A DNA stretch of 64,000 bases from NCBI GenBank assembly GCA_032622095.1, contig CP136061.1, positions 257,082,077 through 257,146,076 on the forward strand, read 5' to 3'. Below, in pieces: positions 1-14,300 of this stretch. Both the position numbers and the translations under genes were made by a program. The notes under the pieces were generated by a model. It was not told where the DNA came from, searched no databases, and was given only the letters and a program-made list of their open reading frames with translations. How positions within the stretch are numbered: position 1 is the stretch's first letter; each line of letters starts with the position of its first letter. Origin of the DNA: Siphonodentalium dalli. Lineage: Eukaryota > Mollusca > Scaphopoda > Gadilida > Siphonodentaliidae.

Positions 1-160
1 TTTACCCTGAATCTCTACTATAGGTACGCACGTAGATATCATATTCCAACAGTACACAACCTGTGGATCGCGGGATCCGGAGTTTTTTAAGTTGCCACCG
101 TTATGCCTCCGACATCCTAAGTTGATACATTCGTCCGTCCTTCCGTCCGTAGCACACATG

Positions 161-577
161 GAGCAACATATCCTCGCGCAAATACCCACATATTCAACCT
201 ATAGTGTGATATGGGTATACAATGTGATTATTTGATTCTGAAATAAGCAGATAATGAGAAAGAGATTAGTTAGGTGCCCGGGATTGTCGAAAAGATCGAG
301 TGATTTTCACCTTCACATCAGCAGATTATGAACTTATATCCGTTATTGCGTTTTATGGTATATATATGCCAGAAAAGTCGTGAGTTGGCTTATACGTGTT
401 ATTATCCGCACATAATCTGCTTAGAAATGCCTCATTATGAGTAGATAATGTGACTAAATCGCTCTCATTTTCAGCATATTATCGACTCAAACTGAGGCGA
501 TTCTAATCAGATTATATATCTAAATCAATTATATTGTAAGCAGATAATGTGCGGATTTTCGGGAGAACAGGCGGATA
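161..577 (-). repeat. D2 dispersed element, full-length copy
   Basis: On the minus strand this runs from a CAGCCTGTTCTCCCG-like end to a GCGCGAGGATATGTTG end. The same ends and interior (repeated TTATCTGCTTA, TCGATAATGTGCTGAAAATGAG and its inverted form) recur near 18.2, 20.6, 23.4, 29.9, 31.2 and 32.9 kb. The two termini are themselves imperfect inverted repeats, which suggests a non-autonomous DNA element. No coding capacity is seen. The 160 bases to its left show nothing recognisable. Confidence 0.7.
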
Positions 578-1040
578 CCTTCATCCGTCATTCGCCCTTA
601 ACAAACATTTCCCAACATATCGATATCGATAGTCCAATTTGGATGTCCTTTCGTATGCCGGTAGACCAGCATTGAGGAAAGGATATCTACATATTGCAGG
701 TCTTGTCCGCAATTTTTTCCCAGAGTTATGACTGGACTCAGTGTACAACTCGTCAACACGTCCACAACAAACATGCTGTAGATGTCTGTATTATTGGAGT
801 TCGTTGTGCTTTGTCGTGGTGATAGCACATTGTGGGGAAAAGGATATCCACATACTGAGGGTTTCGCCCAGTTTAAGGGGAATGGATACCCAATTCTTGG
901 ATTTAGAAAATAACAAACAAATGTCCATCAATTGCCCACTCTCTATAAACTGAGCATCGTGGGTATATATGCCACGTTTGGCGTTACAATTGTTGTGACA
1001 GTGAAGTGTATAGCATTGAAAGACAGTGCAGATAACATTT
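578..1040. other. Unique intergenic stretch
   Basis: I see no gene, RNA or repeat here. The short reading frames on both strands have no recognisable motif and overlap each other. Confidence 0.5.
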
Positions 1041-1499
1041 GTGACCCGCCATATCAAATCCAGTCGTAAGTCGGGATTTGTTTAACCTGTGCCAATGCAT
1101 TCTCTTATATATGCGATTCGACCATAGGTCGCCTCGCATATATAAGAGAATGCATTGGCCTAACAATTTTTTACAATTTTAATAATTTTTTCTTGTATTC
1201 TTTAACAATTTTTTAATTTCACCCATACAGAGCCCCAGACAAACATGAGCAGACGACACTCTACTATATACTTCTATATATGTGTGGGGCTCCCTGCAGG
1301 GTAATGGATGTTTTTTTATTTTATGTCCTAAAAATTGTAAGAAACATTTGTTTAAAAATAACGATAAAAAATTGTTAGGCTAATGCATTCTCTTATATAT
1401 GCGAGGCGACCTATGGTCGACTCGCATATATAAGAGAATGCATTGGCACAGGGTAAAAAATAATCCCGACTTACGACTGGATTTGATATGGTGGGTCAC
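1041..1499. mobile_element. 459-bp foldback element, complete copy
   Basis: The element opens with GTGACCCGCCATATC and closes with its inverted form. Each arm is about 130 bp and itself contains a 69-bp hairpin (1091-1159 and 1379-1447). The roughly 190-bp centre is AT-rich and carries GAGCCCC / GGGGCTC inverted motifs. ATTT flanks both ends and may be a target duplication. A second complete copy of exactly the same length is at 60042-60500, with partial copies at 58659-58966 and 59731-59988. There is no reading frame of note, so it is non-autonomous. Confidence 0.82.
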
Positions 1500-2240
1500 A
1501 TTTGTCGTAGTTATTACCTGTTCCTTAAATATACGGGCGGTGTTGGCGGTGGGTATGCTGTTAAAATATTCACTTCCGTCAAAACCGCAATAAACAGAAG
1601 GAATAGTAAGATATAGACATACTTTGTTCTTATGCCAATCAGAAATATGGCATAACCAGTATGTCATTGTCAATTATTTCCCCTTTGTTATGTAAACAAA
1701 AGCAAAAAACGTTGCGTTTCCTGGCTTTTGTTTAGATCCGGATATGGTAAACATAAAGAGCGTTATTTGTTACTGTTTTCCTGATATGGAAATAATGAAG
1801 AGCTTTTATATCATTGTTGTGTGATTAACCAATATAATTGCGCTGTGTTATGTAAACAAAAGCACAACTTCTGTAACACGAGCAGGCTCTTTTTTACTAA
1901 TAGGGAATGCTCCAGACGGGAGACCAACCACCCACCCACAACAAATAATATAAACACACAATGAAAACATCCGCTAGCACATGCGCAATACGAGATCTGA
2001 TATGATATTTTACTACGAATGCAATGATAACGCCTATACTAGCTATCAGTAGTACAGTTGCAATCAAAATAATACAAACAATTACCAGATATATATATTC
2101 GTTTAGGCCATGTTTATAGTCACAGTTGGCAGGGGGGTTTTGTGTCATATATTACATATGTTGAAAACTGGTTCACTTGGGATCTATAATTATGACTTGG
2201 GCACATATAACTTATTAGAACCGATTTTGGGCTCAGGGTA
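1500..2240. other. Unique stretch with a short hydrophobic ORF
   Basis: Mostly unremarkable DNA. A minus-strand frame at 1897-2148 would encode 83 residues with a strongly hydrophobic segment of about 25 residues (roughly 20-45) followed by basic residues, as in a single-pass membrane exon. No splice sites or homology support it. GTTATGTAAACAAAAGCA occurs twice (near 1687 and 1848). The block 1908-2010 has an inverted counterpart near 45.83-45.94 kb. Confidence 0.35.
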
Positions 2241-2334
2241 GCCTAAGGCAACTATATGTTTTTTTTTAAATATTAAAATTAGTATCATTCATTTAACTCC
2301 AATTTGGGCACTGTACATAACCTATTCCATCACT

Positions 2335-5300
2335 GTTAGGTATCTACTTCCAGCACTTTTGTTGTTTGTGGATAGGTATGCATCTATGCAAATAGTTTGC
2401 ACAAAGTTTGGGCTCCTCGGTGGGTTTTAAGGGTATGGAGACAGCCCAACACCCACAGCACCCATGATAAAACCATACAGCACCCGTGCCTATGAAAACA
2501 TATTTCTGAGTCAGCCATCTCTCAGACTATACCCATTCTGAAAATGATTCCACATTTCACTTTAGAATATATAGAGGCAATGGGAAAAAATGATTTGGGC
2601 ACCTGAATGGCATTTTGGGCTCTGGTCAGGGGGGAATATTTGGGTTTTTTAATGGTTAAATTGGTATATTTAACTGGAATTGGGTCCTGTGACCCATTAT
2701 ATGTTTTTGGAAAGATCTGCATCATTATAAGAAGATATGCTAAAAGTTTGGGCTCCTTAGTGGGTTTTAAGGGTATGGAGACAGCCCAACACCCACAGCA
2801 CCCATGACAATTCAAGTTAAATTGGTATATTTAACTTGAATTGGGCCATATGACCCATTATATGTATCTACTTCCAGCACTTTTGTTGTTTGTGGATAGG
2901 TATGCATCTATGCAAATAGTTTGCACAAAGTTTGGGCTCTTCGGTGGGTTTTAAGGGTATGGAAACAGCCCAACACCCACAGCACCCATGATAAAACCAT
3001 ACAGCACCCATGCCTATGAAAACTTATTTCTGAGTCAGCCATCTCTCAGACTATACCCATTCTGAAAATGATTCCACATTTCACTTTAGAATATATAGAG
3101 GCAATGGGAAAAGATGATTTGGGCACCTGAATGGCATTTTGGGCTCTGGTCAGGGGGGAATATTTGTTTTTTTTTAATGGTTAAATTGGTATATTTAACT
3201 GGAATTGGGTCCTGTGACCCATTATAGGTATATACTTCTAGGTCTCCTAGTGTTTTTGGAAAGATCTGCATCATTATAAGAAGATATGCAAAAGTTTGGG
3301 CTCCTTAGTGGGTTTTAAGGGTATGGAGACAGCCCAGCACCCATGACAATTCAAGTTAAATTGGTATATTTAACTTGAATTGGGCCATATGACCCATTAT
3401 ATGTATCTACTTCCAGCACTTTTGTTGTTTGTGGATAGGTATGCATCTATGCAAAAAGTTTGCACAAAGTTTGGGCTCCTCAGTGGGTTTTAAGGGTATG
3501 GAAACAGCCCAACACCCACAGCACCCATGATAAAACCATACAGCACCCGTGCCTATGAAAACATATTTCTGAGTCAGCCATCTCTCAGACTATACCCATT
3601 CTGAAAATGATTCCACATTTCACTTTAGAATATATAGAGGCAATGGGAAAAGATGATTTGGGCACCTGAATGGCATTTTGGGCTCTGGTCAGGGGGGAAT
3701 ATTTGTTTTTTTTAATGGTTAAATTGGTATATTTAACTGGAATTGGGTCCTGTGACCCATTATAGGTATATACTTCTAGGTCTCCTAGTGTTTTTGGAAA
3801 GATCTGCATCATTATAAGAAGATATGCAAAAGTTTGGGCTCCTTAGTGGGTTTTAAGGGTATGGAGACAGCCCAGCACCCATGACAATTCAAGTTAAATT
3901 GGTATATTTAACTTGAATTGGGCCATATGACCCATTATATGTATCTACTTCCAGAACTTTTGTTGTTTGTGGATAGGTATGCATCTATGCAAATAGTTTG
4001 CACAAAGTTTGGGCTCCTCTGTAGGTTTTAAGGGTATGGAAACAGCCCAACACCCACAGCACCCATGATAAAACCATACAGCACCCGTGCCTATGAAAAC
4101 ATATTTCTGAGTCAGCCATCTCTCAGACTATACCCATTCTGAAAATGATTCCACATTTCACTTTAGAATATATAGAGGCAATGGGAAAAGATGATTTGGG
4201 CACCTGAATGGCATTTTGGGCTCTGGTCAGGGGGGGAATATTTGGTTTTTTTAATGGTTAAATTGGTATATTTAACTGGAATTGGGTCCTGTGACCCATT
4301 ATAGGTATATACTTCTAGGTCTCCTAGTGTTTTTGGAAAGATCTGCATCATTATAAGAAGATATGCAAAAGTTTGGGCTCCTTAGTGGGTTTTAAGGGTA
4401 TGGAGACAGCCCAGCACCCATGACAATTCAAGTTAAATTGGTATATTTAACTTGAATTGGACCATATGACCCATTATATGTATCTACTTCCAGCACTTTT
4501 GTTGTTTGTGGATAGGTATGCATCTATGCAAATAGTTTGCACAAAGTTTGGGCTCCTCGGTGGGTTTTAAGGGTATGGAAACAGCCCAACACCCACAGCA
4601 CCCATGATAAAACCATACAGCACCCGTGCCTATGAAAACATATTTCTGAGTCAGCCATCTCTCAGACTATACCCATTCTGAAAATGATTCCACATTTCAC
4701 TTTAGAATATATAGAGGCAATGGGAAAAGATGATTTGGGCACCTGAATGGCATTTTGGGCTCTGGTCAGGGGGGAATATTTGGTTTTTTTAATGGTTAAA
4801 TTGGTATATTTAACTGGAATTGGGTCCTGTGACCCATTATAGGTATATACTTCTAGGTCTCCTAGTGTTTTTGGAAAGATCTGCATCATTATAAGAAGAT
4901 ATGCAAAAGTTTGGGCTCCTTAGTGGGTTTTAAGGGTATGGAGACAGCCCAGCACCCATGACAATTCAAGTTAAATTGGTATATTTAACTTGAATTGGGC
5001 CATATGACCCATTATATGTATCTACTTCCAGCACTTTTGTTGTTTGTGGATAGGTATGCATCTATGCAAAAAGTTTGCACAAAGTTTGGGCTCCTGAGTG
5101 GGTTTTAAGGGTATGGAAACAGCCCAACACCCACAGCACCCATGATAAAACCATACAGCACCCGTGCCTATGAAAACATATTTCTGAGTCAGCCATCTCT
5201 CAGACTATACCCATTCTGAAAATGATTCCACATTTCACTTTAGAATATATAGAGGCAATGGGAAAAGATGATTTGGGCACCTGAATGGCATTTTGGGCTC

Positions 5301-8300
5301 TGGTCAGGGGGGAATATTTGTTTTTTTTAATGGTTAAATTGGTATATTTAACTGGAATTGGGTCCTGTGACCCATTATAGGTATATACTTCTAGGTCTCC
5401 TAGTGTTTTTGGAAAGATCTGCATCATTATAAGAAGATATGCAAAAGTTTGGGCTCCTTAGTGGGTTTTAAGGGTATGGAGACAGCCCAGCACCCATGAC
5501 AATTCAAGTTAAATTGGTATATTTAACTTGAATTGGATCATATGACCCATTATATGTATCTACTTCCAGCACTTTTGTTGTTTGTGGATAGGTATGCATC
5601 TATGCAAATAGTTTGCACAAAGTTTGGGCTCCTCGGTGGGTTTTAAGGGTATGGAAACAGCCCAACACCCACAGCACCCATGATAAAACCATACAGCACC
5701 CGTGCCTATGAAAACATATTTCTGAGTCAGCCATCTCTCAGACTATACCCATTCTGAAAATGATTCCACATTTCACTTTAGAATATATAGAGGCAATGGG
5801 AAAAGATGATTTGGGCACCTGAATGGCATTTTGGGCTCTGGTCAGGGGGGAATATTTGTTTTTTTTAATGGTTAAATTGGTATATTTAACTGGAATTGGG
5901 TCCTGTGACCCATTATAGGTATATACTTCTAGGTCTCCTAGTGTTTTTGGAAAGATCTGCATCATTATAAGAAGATATGCAAAAGTTTGGGCTCCTTAGT
6001 GGGTTTTAAGGGTATGGAGACAGCCCAACACCCACAGCACCCATGACAATTCAAGTTAAATTGGTATATTTAACTTGAATTGGGCCATATGACCCATTAT
6101 ATGTATCTACTTCCAGCACTTTTGTTGTTTGTGGATAGGTATGCATCTATGCAAATAGTTTGCACAAAGTTTGGGCTCCTCGGTGGGTTTTAAGGGTATG
6201 GAAACAGCCCAACACCCACAGCACCCATGATAAAACCATACAGCACCCGTGCCTATGAAAACATATTTCTGAGGCAGCCATCTCTCAGACTATACCCATT
6301 CTGAAAATGATTCCACATTTCACTTTAGAATTTATAGAGGCAATGGGAAAAGATGATTTGGGCACCTGAATGGCATTTTGGGCTCTGGTCAGGGGGGAAT
6401 ATTTGTTTTTTTTAATGGTTAAATTGGTATATTTAACTGGAATTGGGTCCTGTGACCCATTATAGGTATATACTTCTAGGTCTCCTAGTGTTTTTGGAAA
6501 GATCTGCATCATTATAAGAAGATATGCAAAAGTTTGGGCTCCTTAGTGGGTTTTAAGGGTATGGAGACAGCCCAGCACCCATGACAATTCAAGTTAAATT
6601 GGTATATTTAACTTGAATTGGGCCATATGACCCATTATATGTATCTACTTCCAGCACTTTTGTTGTTTGTGGATAGGTATGCATCTATGCAAATAGTTTG
6701 CACAAAGTTTGGGCTCCTCTGTAGGTTTTAAGGGTATGGAAACAGCCCAACACCCACAGCACCCATGATAAAACCATACAGCACCCGTGCCTATGAAAAC
6801 ATATTTCTGAGTCAGCCATCTCTCAGACTATACCCATTCTGAAAATGATTCCACATTTCACTTTAGAATATATAGAGGCAATGGGAAAAGATGATTTGGG
6901 CACCTGAATGGCATTTTGGGCTCTGGTCAGGGGGGAATATTTGGTTTTTTTAATGGTTAAATTGGTATATTTAACTGGAATTGGGTCCTGTGACCCATTA
7001 TAGGTATATACTTCTAGGTCTCCTAGTGTTTTTGGAAAGATCTGCATCATTATAAGAAGATATGCAAAAGTTTGGGCTCCTTAGTGGGTTTTAAGGGTAT
7101 GGAGACAGCCCAGCACCCATGACAATTCAAGTTAAATTGGTATATTTAACTTGAATTGGACCATATGACCAATTATATGTATCTACTTCCAGCACTTTTG
7201 TTGTTTGTGGATAGGTATGCATCTATGCAAATAGTTTGCACAAAGTTTGGGCTCCTCGGTGGGTTTTAAGGGTATGGAAACAGCCCAACACCCACAGCAC
7301 CCATGATAAAACCATACAGCACCCGTGCCTATGAAAACATATTTCTGAGTCAGCCATCTCTCAGACTATACCCATTCTGAAAATGATTCCACATTTCACT
7401 TTAGAATATATAGAGGCAATGAGAAAAGATGATTTGGGCACCTGAATGGCATTTTGGGCTCTGGTCAGGGGGGAATATTTTTTTTTTTTTTAATGGTTAA
7501 ATTGGTATATTTAACTGGAATTGGGTCCTGTGACCCATTATAGGTATATACTTCTAGGTCTCCTAGTGTTTTTGGAAAGATCTGCATCATTATAAGAAGA
7601 TATGCAAAAGTTTGGGCTCCTTAGTGGGTTTTAAGGGTATGGAGACAGCCCAGCACCCATGACAATTCAAGTTAAATTGGTATATTTAACTTGAATTGGG
7701 CCATATGACCCATTATATGTATCTACTTCCAGCACTTTTGTTGTTTGTGGATAGGTATGCATCTATGCAAATAGTTTGCACAAAGTTTGGGCTCCTCGGT
7801 GGGTTTTAAGGGTATGGAAACAGCCCAACACCCACAGCACCCATGATAAAACCATACAGCACCCGTGCCTATGAAAACATATTTCTGAGTCAGCCATCTC
7901 TCAGACTATACCCATTCTGAAAATGATTCCACATTTCACTTTAGAATATATAGAGGCAATGGGAAAAGATGATTTGGGCACCTGAATGGCATTTTGGGCT
8001 CTGGTCAGGGGGGAATATTTGTTTTTTTTAATGGTTAAATTGGTATATTTAACTGGAATTGGGTCCTGTGACCCATTATAGGTATATACTTCTAGGTCTC
8101 CTAGTGTTTTTGGAAAGATCTGCATCATTATAAGAAGATATGCTAAAAGTTTGGGCTCCTTAGTGGGTTTTAAGGGTATGGAGACAGCCCAACACCCACA
8201 GCACCCATGACAATTCAAGTTAAATTGGTATATTTAACTTGAATTGGGCCATATGACCCATTATATGTATCTACTTCCAGCACTTTTGTTGTTTGTGGAT

Positions 8301-11300
8301 AGGTATGCATCTATGCAAATAGTTTGCACAAAGTTTGGGCTCTTCGGTGGGTTTTAAGGGTATGGAAACAGCCCAACACCCACAGCACCCATGATAAAAC
8401 CATACAGCACCCGTGCCTATGAAAACATATTTCTGAGTCAGCCATCTCTCAGACTATACCCATTCTGAAAATGATTCCACATTTCACTTTAGAATATATA
8501 GAGGCAATGGGAAAAGATGATTTGGGCACCTGAATGGCATTTTGGGCTCTGGTCAGGGGGGAATATTTGTTTTTTTTAATGGTTAAATTGGTATATTTAA
8601 CTGGAATTGGGTCCTGTGACCCATTATAGGTATATACTTCTAGGTCTCCTAGTGTTTTTGGAAAGATCTGCATCATTATAAGAAGATATGCAAAAGTTTG
8701 GGCTCCTTAGTGGGTTTTAAGGGTATGGAGACAGCCCAGCACCCATGACAATTCAAGTTAAATTGGTATATTTAACTTGAATTGGATCATATGACCCATT
8801 ATATGTATCTACTTCCAGCAATTTTGTTGTTTGTGGATAGGTATGCATCTATGCAAATAGTTTGCACAAAGTTTGGGCTCCTCGGTGGGTTTTAAGGGTA
8901 TGGAAACAGCCCAACACCCACAGCACCCATGATAAAACCATACAGCACCCGTGCCTATGAAAACATATTTCTGAGTCAGCCATCTCTCAGACTATACCCA
9001 TTCTGAAAATGATTCCACATTTCACTTTAGAATATATAGAGGCAATGGGAAAAGATGATTTGGGCACCTGAATGGCATTTTGGGCTCTGGTCAGGGGGGA
9101 ATATTTGTTTTTTTTAATGGTTAAATTGGTATATTTAACTGGAATTGGGTCCTGTGACCCATTATAGGTATATACTTCTAGGTCTCCTAGTGTTTTTGGA
9201 AAGATCTGCATCATTATAAGAAGATATGCAAAAGTTTGGGCTCCTTAGTGGGTTTTAAGGGTATGGAGACAGCCCAACACCCACAGCACCCATGACAATT
9301 CAAGTTAAATTGGTATATTTAACTTGAATTGGGCCATATGACCCATTATATGTATCTACTTCCAGCACTTTTGTTGTTTGTGGATAGGTATGCATCTATG
9401 CAAATAGTTTGCACAAAGTTTGGGCTCCTCGGTGGGTTTTAAGGGTATGGAAACAGCCCAACACCCACAGCACCCATGATAAAACCATACAGCACCCGTG
9501 CCTATGAAAACATATTTCTGAGTCAGCCATCTCTCAGACTATACCCATTCTGAAAATGATTCCACATTTCACTTTAGAATTTATGGAGGCAATGGGAAAA
9601 GATGATTTGGGCACCTGAATGGCATTTTGGGCTCTGGTCAGGGGGGAATATTTGTTTTTTTTAATGGTTAAATTGGTATATTTAACTGGAATTGGGTCCT
9701 GTGACCCATTATAGGTATATACTTCTAGGTCTCCTAGTGTTTTTGGAAAGATCTGCATCATTATAAGAAGATATGCAAAAGTTTGGGCTCCTTAGTGGGT
9801 TTTAAGGGTATGGAGACAGCCCAGCACCCATGACAATTCAAGTTAAATTGGTATATTTAACTTGAATTGGGCCATATGACCCATTATATGTATCTACTTC
9901 CAGCACTTTTGTTGTTTGTGGATAGGTATGCATCTATGCAAATAGTTTGCACAAAGTTTGGGCTCCTCGGTGGGTTTTAAGGGTATGGAAACAGCCCAAC
10001 ACCCACAGCACCCATGATAAAACCATACAGCACCCGTGCCTATGAAAACATATTTCTGAGTCAGCCATCTCTCAGACTATACCCATTCTGAAAATGATTC
10101 CACATTTCACTTTAGAATATATAGAGGCAATGGGAAAAGATGATTTGGGCACCTGAATGGCATTTTGGGCTCTGGTCAGGGGGGAATATTTGTTTTTTTT
10201 AATGGTTAAATTGGTATATTTAACTGGAATTGGGTCCTGTGACCAATTATATGTATATACTTCTAGGTCTCCTAGTGTTTTTGGAAAGATCTGCATCATT
10301 ATAAGAAGATATGCTAAAAGTTTGGGCTCCTTAGTGGGTTTTAAGGGTATGGAGACAGCCCAACACCCACAGCACCCATGACAATTCAAGTTAAATTGGT
10401 ATATTTAACTTGAATTGGGCCATATGACCCATTATATGTATCTACTTCCAGCACTTTTGTTGTTTGTGGATAGGTATGCATCTATGCAAATAGTTTGCAC
10501 AAAGTTTGGGCTCTTCGGTGGGTTTTAAGGGTATGGAAACAGCCCAACACCCACAGCACCCATGATAAAACCATACAGCACCCGTGCCTATGAAAACATA
10601 TTTCTGAGTCAGCCATCTCTCAGACTATACCCATTCTGAAAATGATTCCACATTTCACTTTAGAATATATAGAGGCAATGGGAAAAGATGATTTGGGCAC
10701 CTGAATGGCATTTTGGGCTCTGGTCAGGGGGGAATATTTGTTTTTTTTAATGGTTAAATTGGTATATTTAACTGGAATTGGGTCCTGTGACCCATTATAG
10801 GTATATACTTCTAGGTCTCCTAGTGTTTTTGGAAAGATCTGCATCATTATAAGAAGATATGCAAAAGTTTGGGCTCCTTAGTGGGTTTTAAGGGTATGGA
10901 GACAGCCCAGCACCCATGACAATTCAAGTTAAATTGGTATATTTAACTTGAATTGGATCATATGACCCATTATATGTATCTACTTCCAGCAATTTTGTTG
11001 TTTGTGGATAGGTATGCATCTATGCAAATAGTTTGCACAAAGTTTGGGCTCCTCGGTGGGTTTTAAGGGTATGGAAACAGCCCAACACCCACAGCACCCA
11101 TGATAAAACCATACAGCACCCGTGCCTATGAAAACATATTTCTGAGTCAGCCATCTCTCAGACTATACCCATTCTGAAAATGATTCCACATTTCACTTTA
11201 GAATATATAGAGGCAATGGGAAAAGATGATTTGGGCACCTGAATGGCATTTTGGGCTCTGGTCAGGGGGGAATATTTGTTTTTTTTAATGGTTAAATTGG

Positions 11301-14300
11301 TATATTTAACTGGAATTGGGTCCTGTGACCCATTATAGGTATATACTTCTAGGTCTCCTAGTGTTTTTGGAAAGATCTGCATCATTATAAGAAGATATGC
11401 AAAAGTTTGGGCTCCTTAGTGGGTTTTAAGGGTATGGAGACAGCCCAACACCCACAGCACCCATGACAATTCAAGTTAAATTGGTATATTTAACTTGAAT
11501 TGGGCCATATGACCCATTATATGTATCTACTTCCAGCACTTTTGTTGTTTGTGGATAGGTATGCATCTATGCAAATAGTTTGCACAAAGTTTGGGCTCCT
11601 CGGTGGGTTTTAAGGGTATGGAAACAGCCCAACACCCACAGCACCCATGATAAAACCATACAGCACCCGTGCCTATGAAAACATATTTCTGAGTCAGCCA
11701 TCTCTCAGACTATACCCATTCTGAAAATGATTCCACATTTCACTTTAGAATTTATAGAGGCAATGGGAAAAGATGATTTGGGCACCTGAATGGCATTTTG
11801 GGCTCTGGTCAGGGGGGAATATTTGTTTTTTTAATGGTTAAATTGGTATATTTAACTGGAATTGGGTCCTGTGACCCATTATAGGTATATACTTCTAGGT
11901 CTCCTAGTGTTTTTGGAAAGATCTGCATCATTATAAGAAGATATACAAAAGTTTGGGCTCCTTAGTGGGTTTTAAGGGTATGGAGACAGCCCAGCACCCA
12001 TGACAATTCAAGTTAAATTGGTATATTTAACTTGAATTGGGCCATATGACCCATTATATGTATCTACTTCCAGCACTTTTGTTGTTTGTGGATAGGTATG
12101 CATCTATGCAAATAGTTTGCACAAAGTTTGGGCTCCTCGGTGGGTTTTAAGGGTATGGAAACAGCCCAACACCCACAGCACCCATGATAAAACCATACAG
12201 CACCCGTGCCTATGAAAACATATTTCTGAGTCAGCCATCTCTCAGACTATACCCATTCTGAAAATGATTCCACATTTCACTTTAGAATATATAGAGGCAA
12301 TGGGAAAAGATGATTTGGGCACCTGAATGGCATTTTGGGCTCTGGTCAGGGGGGAATATTTGTTTTTTTAATGGTTAAATTGGTATATTTAACTGGAATT
12401 GGGTCCTGTGACCCATTATAGGTATATACTTCTAGGTCTCCTAGTGTTTTTGGAAAGATCTGCATCATTATAAGAAGATATGCAAAAGTTTGGGCTCCTT
12501 AGTGGGTTTTAAGGGTATGGAGACAGCCCAGCACCCATGACAATTCAAGTTAAATTGGTATATTTAACTTGAATTGGACCATATGACCCATTATATGTAT
12601 CTACTTCCAGCACTTTTGTTGTTTGTGGATAGGTATGCATCTATGCAAATAGTTTGCACAAAGTTTGGGCTCCTCGGTGGGTTTTAAGGGTATGGAAACA
12701 GCCCAACACCCACAGCACCCATGATAAAACCATACAGCACCCGTGCCTATGAAAACATATTTCTGAGTCAGCCATCTCTCAGACTATACCCATTCTGAAA
12801 ATGATTCCACATTTCACTTTAGAATATATAGAGGCAATGGGAAAAGATGATTTGGGCACCTGAATGGCATTTTGGGCTCTGGTCAGGGGGGAATATATTT
12901 TTTTTTTTAATGGTTAAATTGGTATATTTAACTGGAATTGGGTCCTGTGACCCATTATAGGTATATACTTCTAGGTCTCCTAGTGTTTTTGGAAAGATCT
13001 GCATCATTATAAGAAGATATGCAAAGGTTTGGGCTCCTTAGTGGGTTTTAAGGGTATGGAGACAGCCCAACACCCACAGCACCCATGACAATTCAAGTTA
13101 AATTGGTATATTTAACTTGAATTGGGCCATATGACCCATTATATGTATCTACTTCCAGAACTTTTGTTGTTTGTGGATAGGTATGCATCTATGCAAATAG
13201 TTTGCACAAAGTTTGGGCTCTTCGGTGGGTTTTAAGGGTATGGAAACAGCCCAACACCCACAGCACCCATGATAAAACCATACAGCACCCGTGCCTATGA
13301 AAACATATTTCTGAGTCAGCCATCTCTCAGACTATACCCATTCTGAAAATGATTCCACATTTCACTTTAGAATATATAGAGGCAATGGGAAAAGATGATT
13401 TGGGCACCTGAATGGCATTTTGGGCTCTGGTCAGGGGGGAATATTTGTTTTTTTTAATGGTTAAATTGGTATATTTAACTGGAATTGGGTCCTGTGACCA
13501 ATTATATGTATATACTTCTAGGTCTCCTAGTGTTTTTGGAAAGATCTGCATCATTATAAGAAGATATGCTAAAAGTTTGGGCTCCTTAGTGGGTTTTAAG
13601 GGTATGGAGACAGCCCAACACCCACAGCACCCATGACAATTCAAGTTAAATTGGTATATTTAACTTGAATTGGGCCATATGACCCATTATATGTATCTAC
13701 TTCCAGCACTTTTGTTGTTTGTGGATAGGTATGCATCTATGCAAATAGTTTGCACAAAGTTTGGGCTCTTCGGTGGGTTTTAAGGGTATGGAAACAGCCC
13801 AACACCCACAGCACCCATGATAAAACCATACAGCACCCGTGCCTATGAAAACATATTTCTGAGTCAGCCATCTCTCAGACTATACCCATTCTGAAAATGA
13901 TTCCACATTTCACTTTAGAATATATAGAGGCAATGGGAAAAGATGATTTGGGCACCTGAATGGCATTTTGGGCTCTGGTCAGGGGGGAATATTTGTTTTT
14001 TTTTAATGGTTAAATTGGTATATTTAACTGGAATTGGGTCCTGTGACCCATTATAGGTATATACTTCTAGGTCTCCTAGTGTTTTTGGAAAGATCTGCAT
14101 CATTATAAGAAGATATGCAAAAGTTTGGGCTCCTTAGTGGGTTTTAAGGGTATGGAGACAGCCCAGCACCCATGACAATTCAAGTTAAATTGGTATATTT
14201 AACTTGAATTGGGCCATATGACCCATTATATGTATCTACTTCCAGCACTTTTGTTGTTTGTGGATAGGTATGCATCTATGCAAATAGTTTGCACAAAGTT

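Noticed and set aside
1091-1159. TATATAAG boxes of the hairpins as promoters of nearby genes
   Set aside because: No gene starts next to any of the nine copies; the idea is kept only as a testable question about the element.
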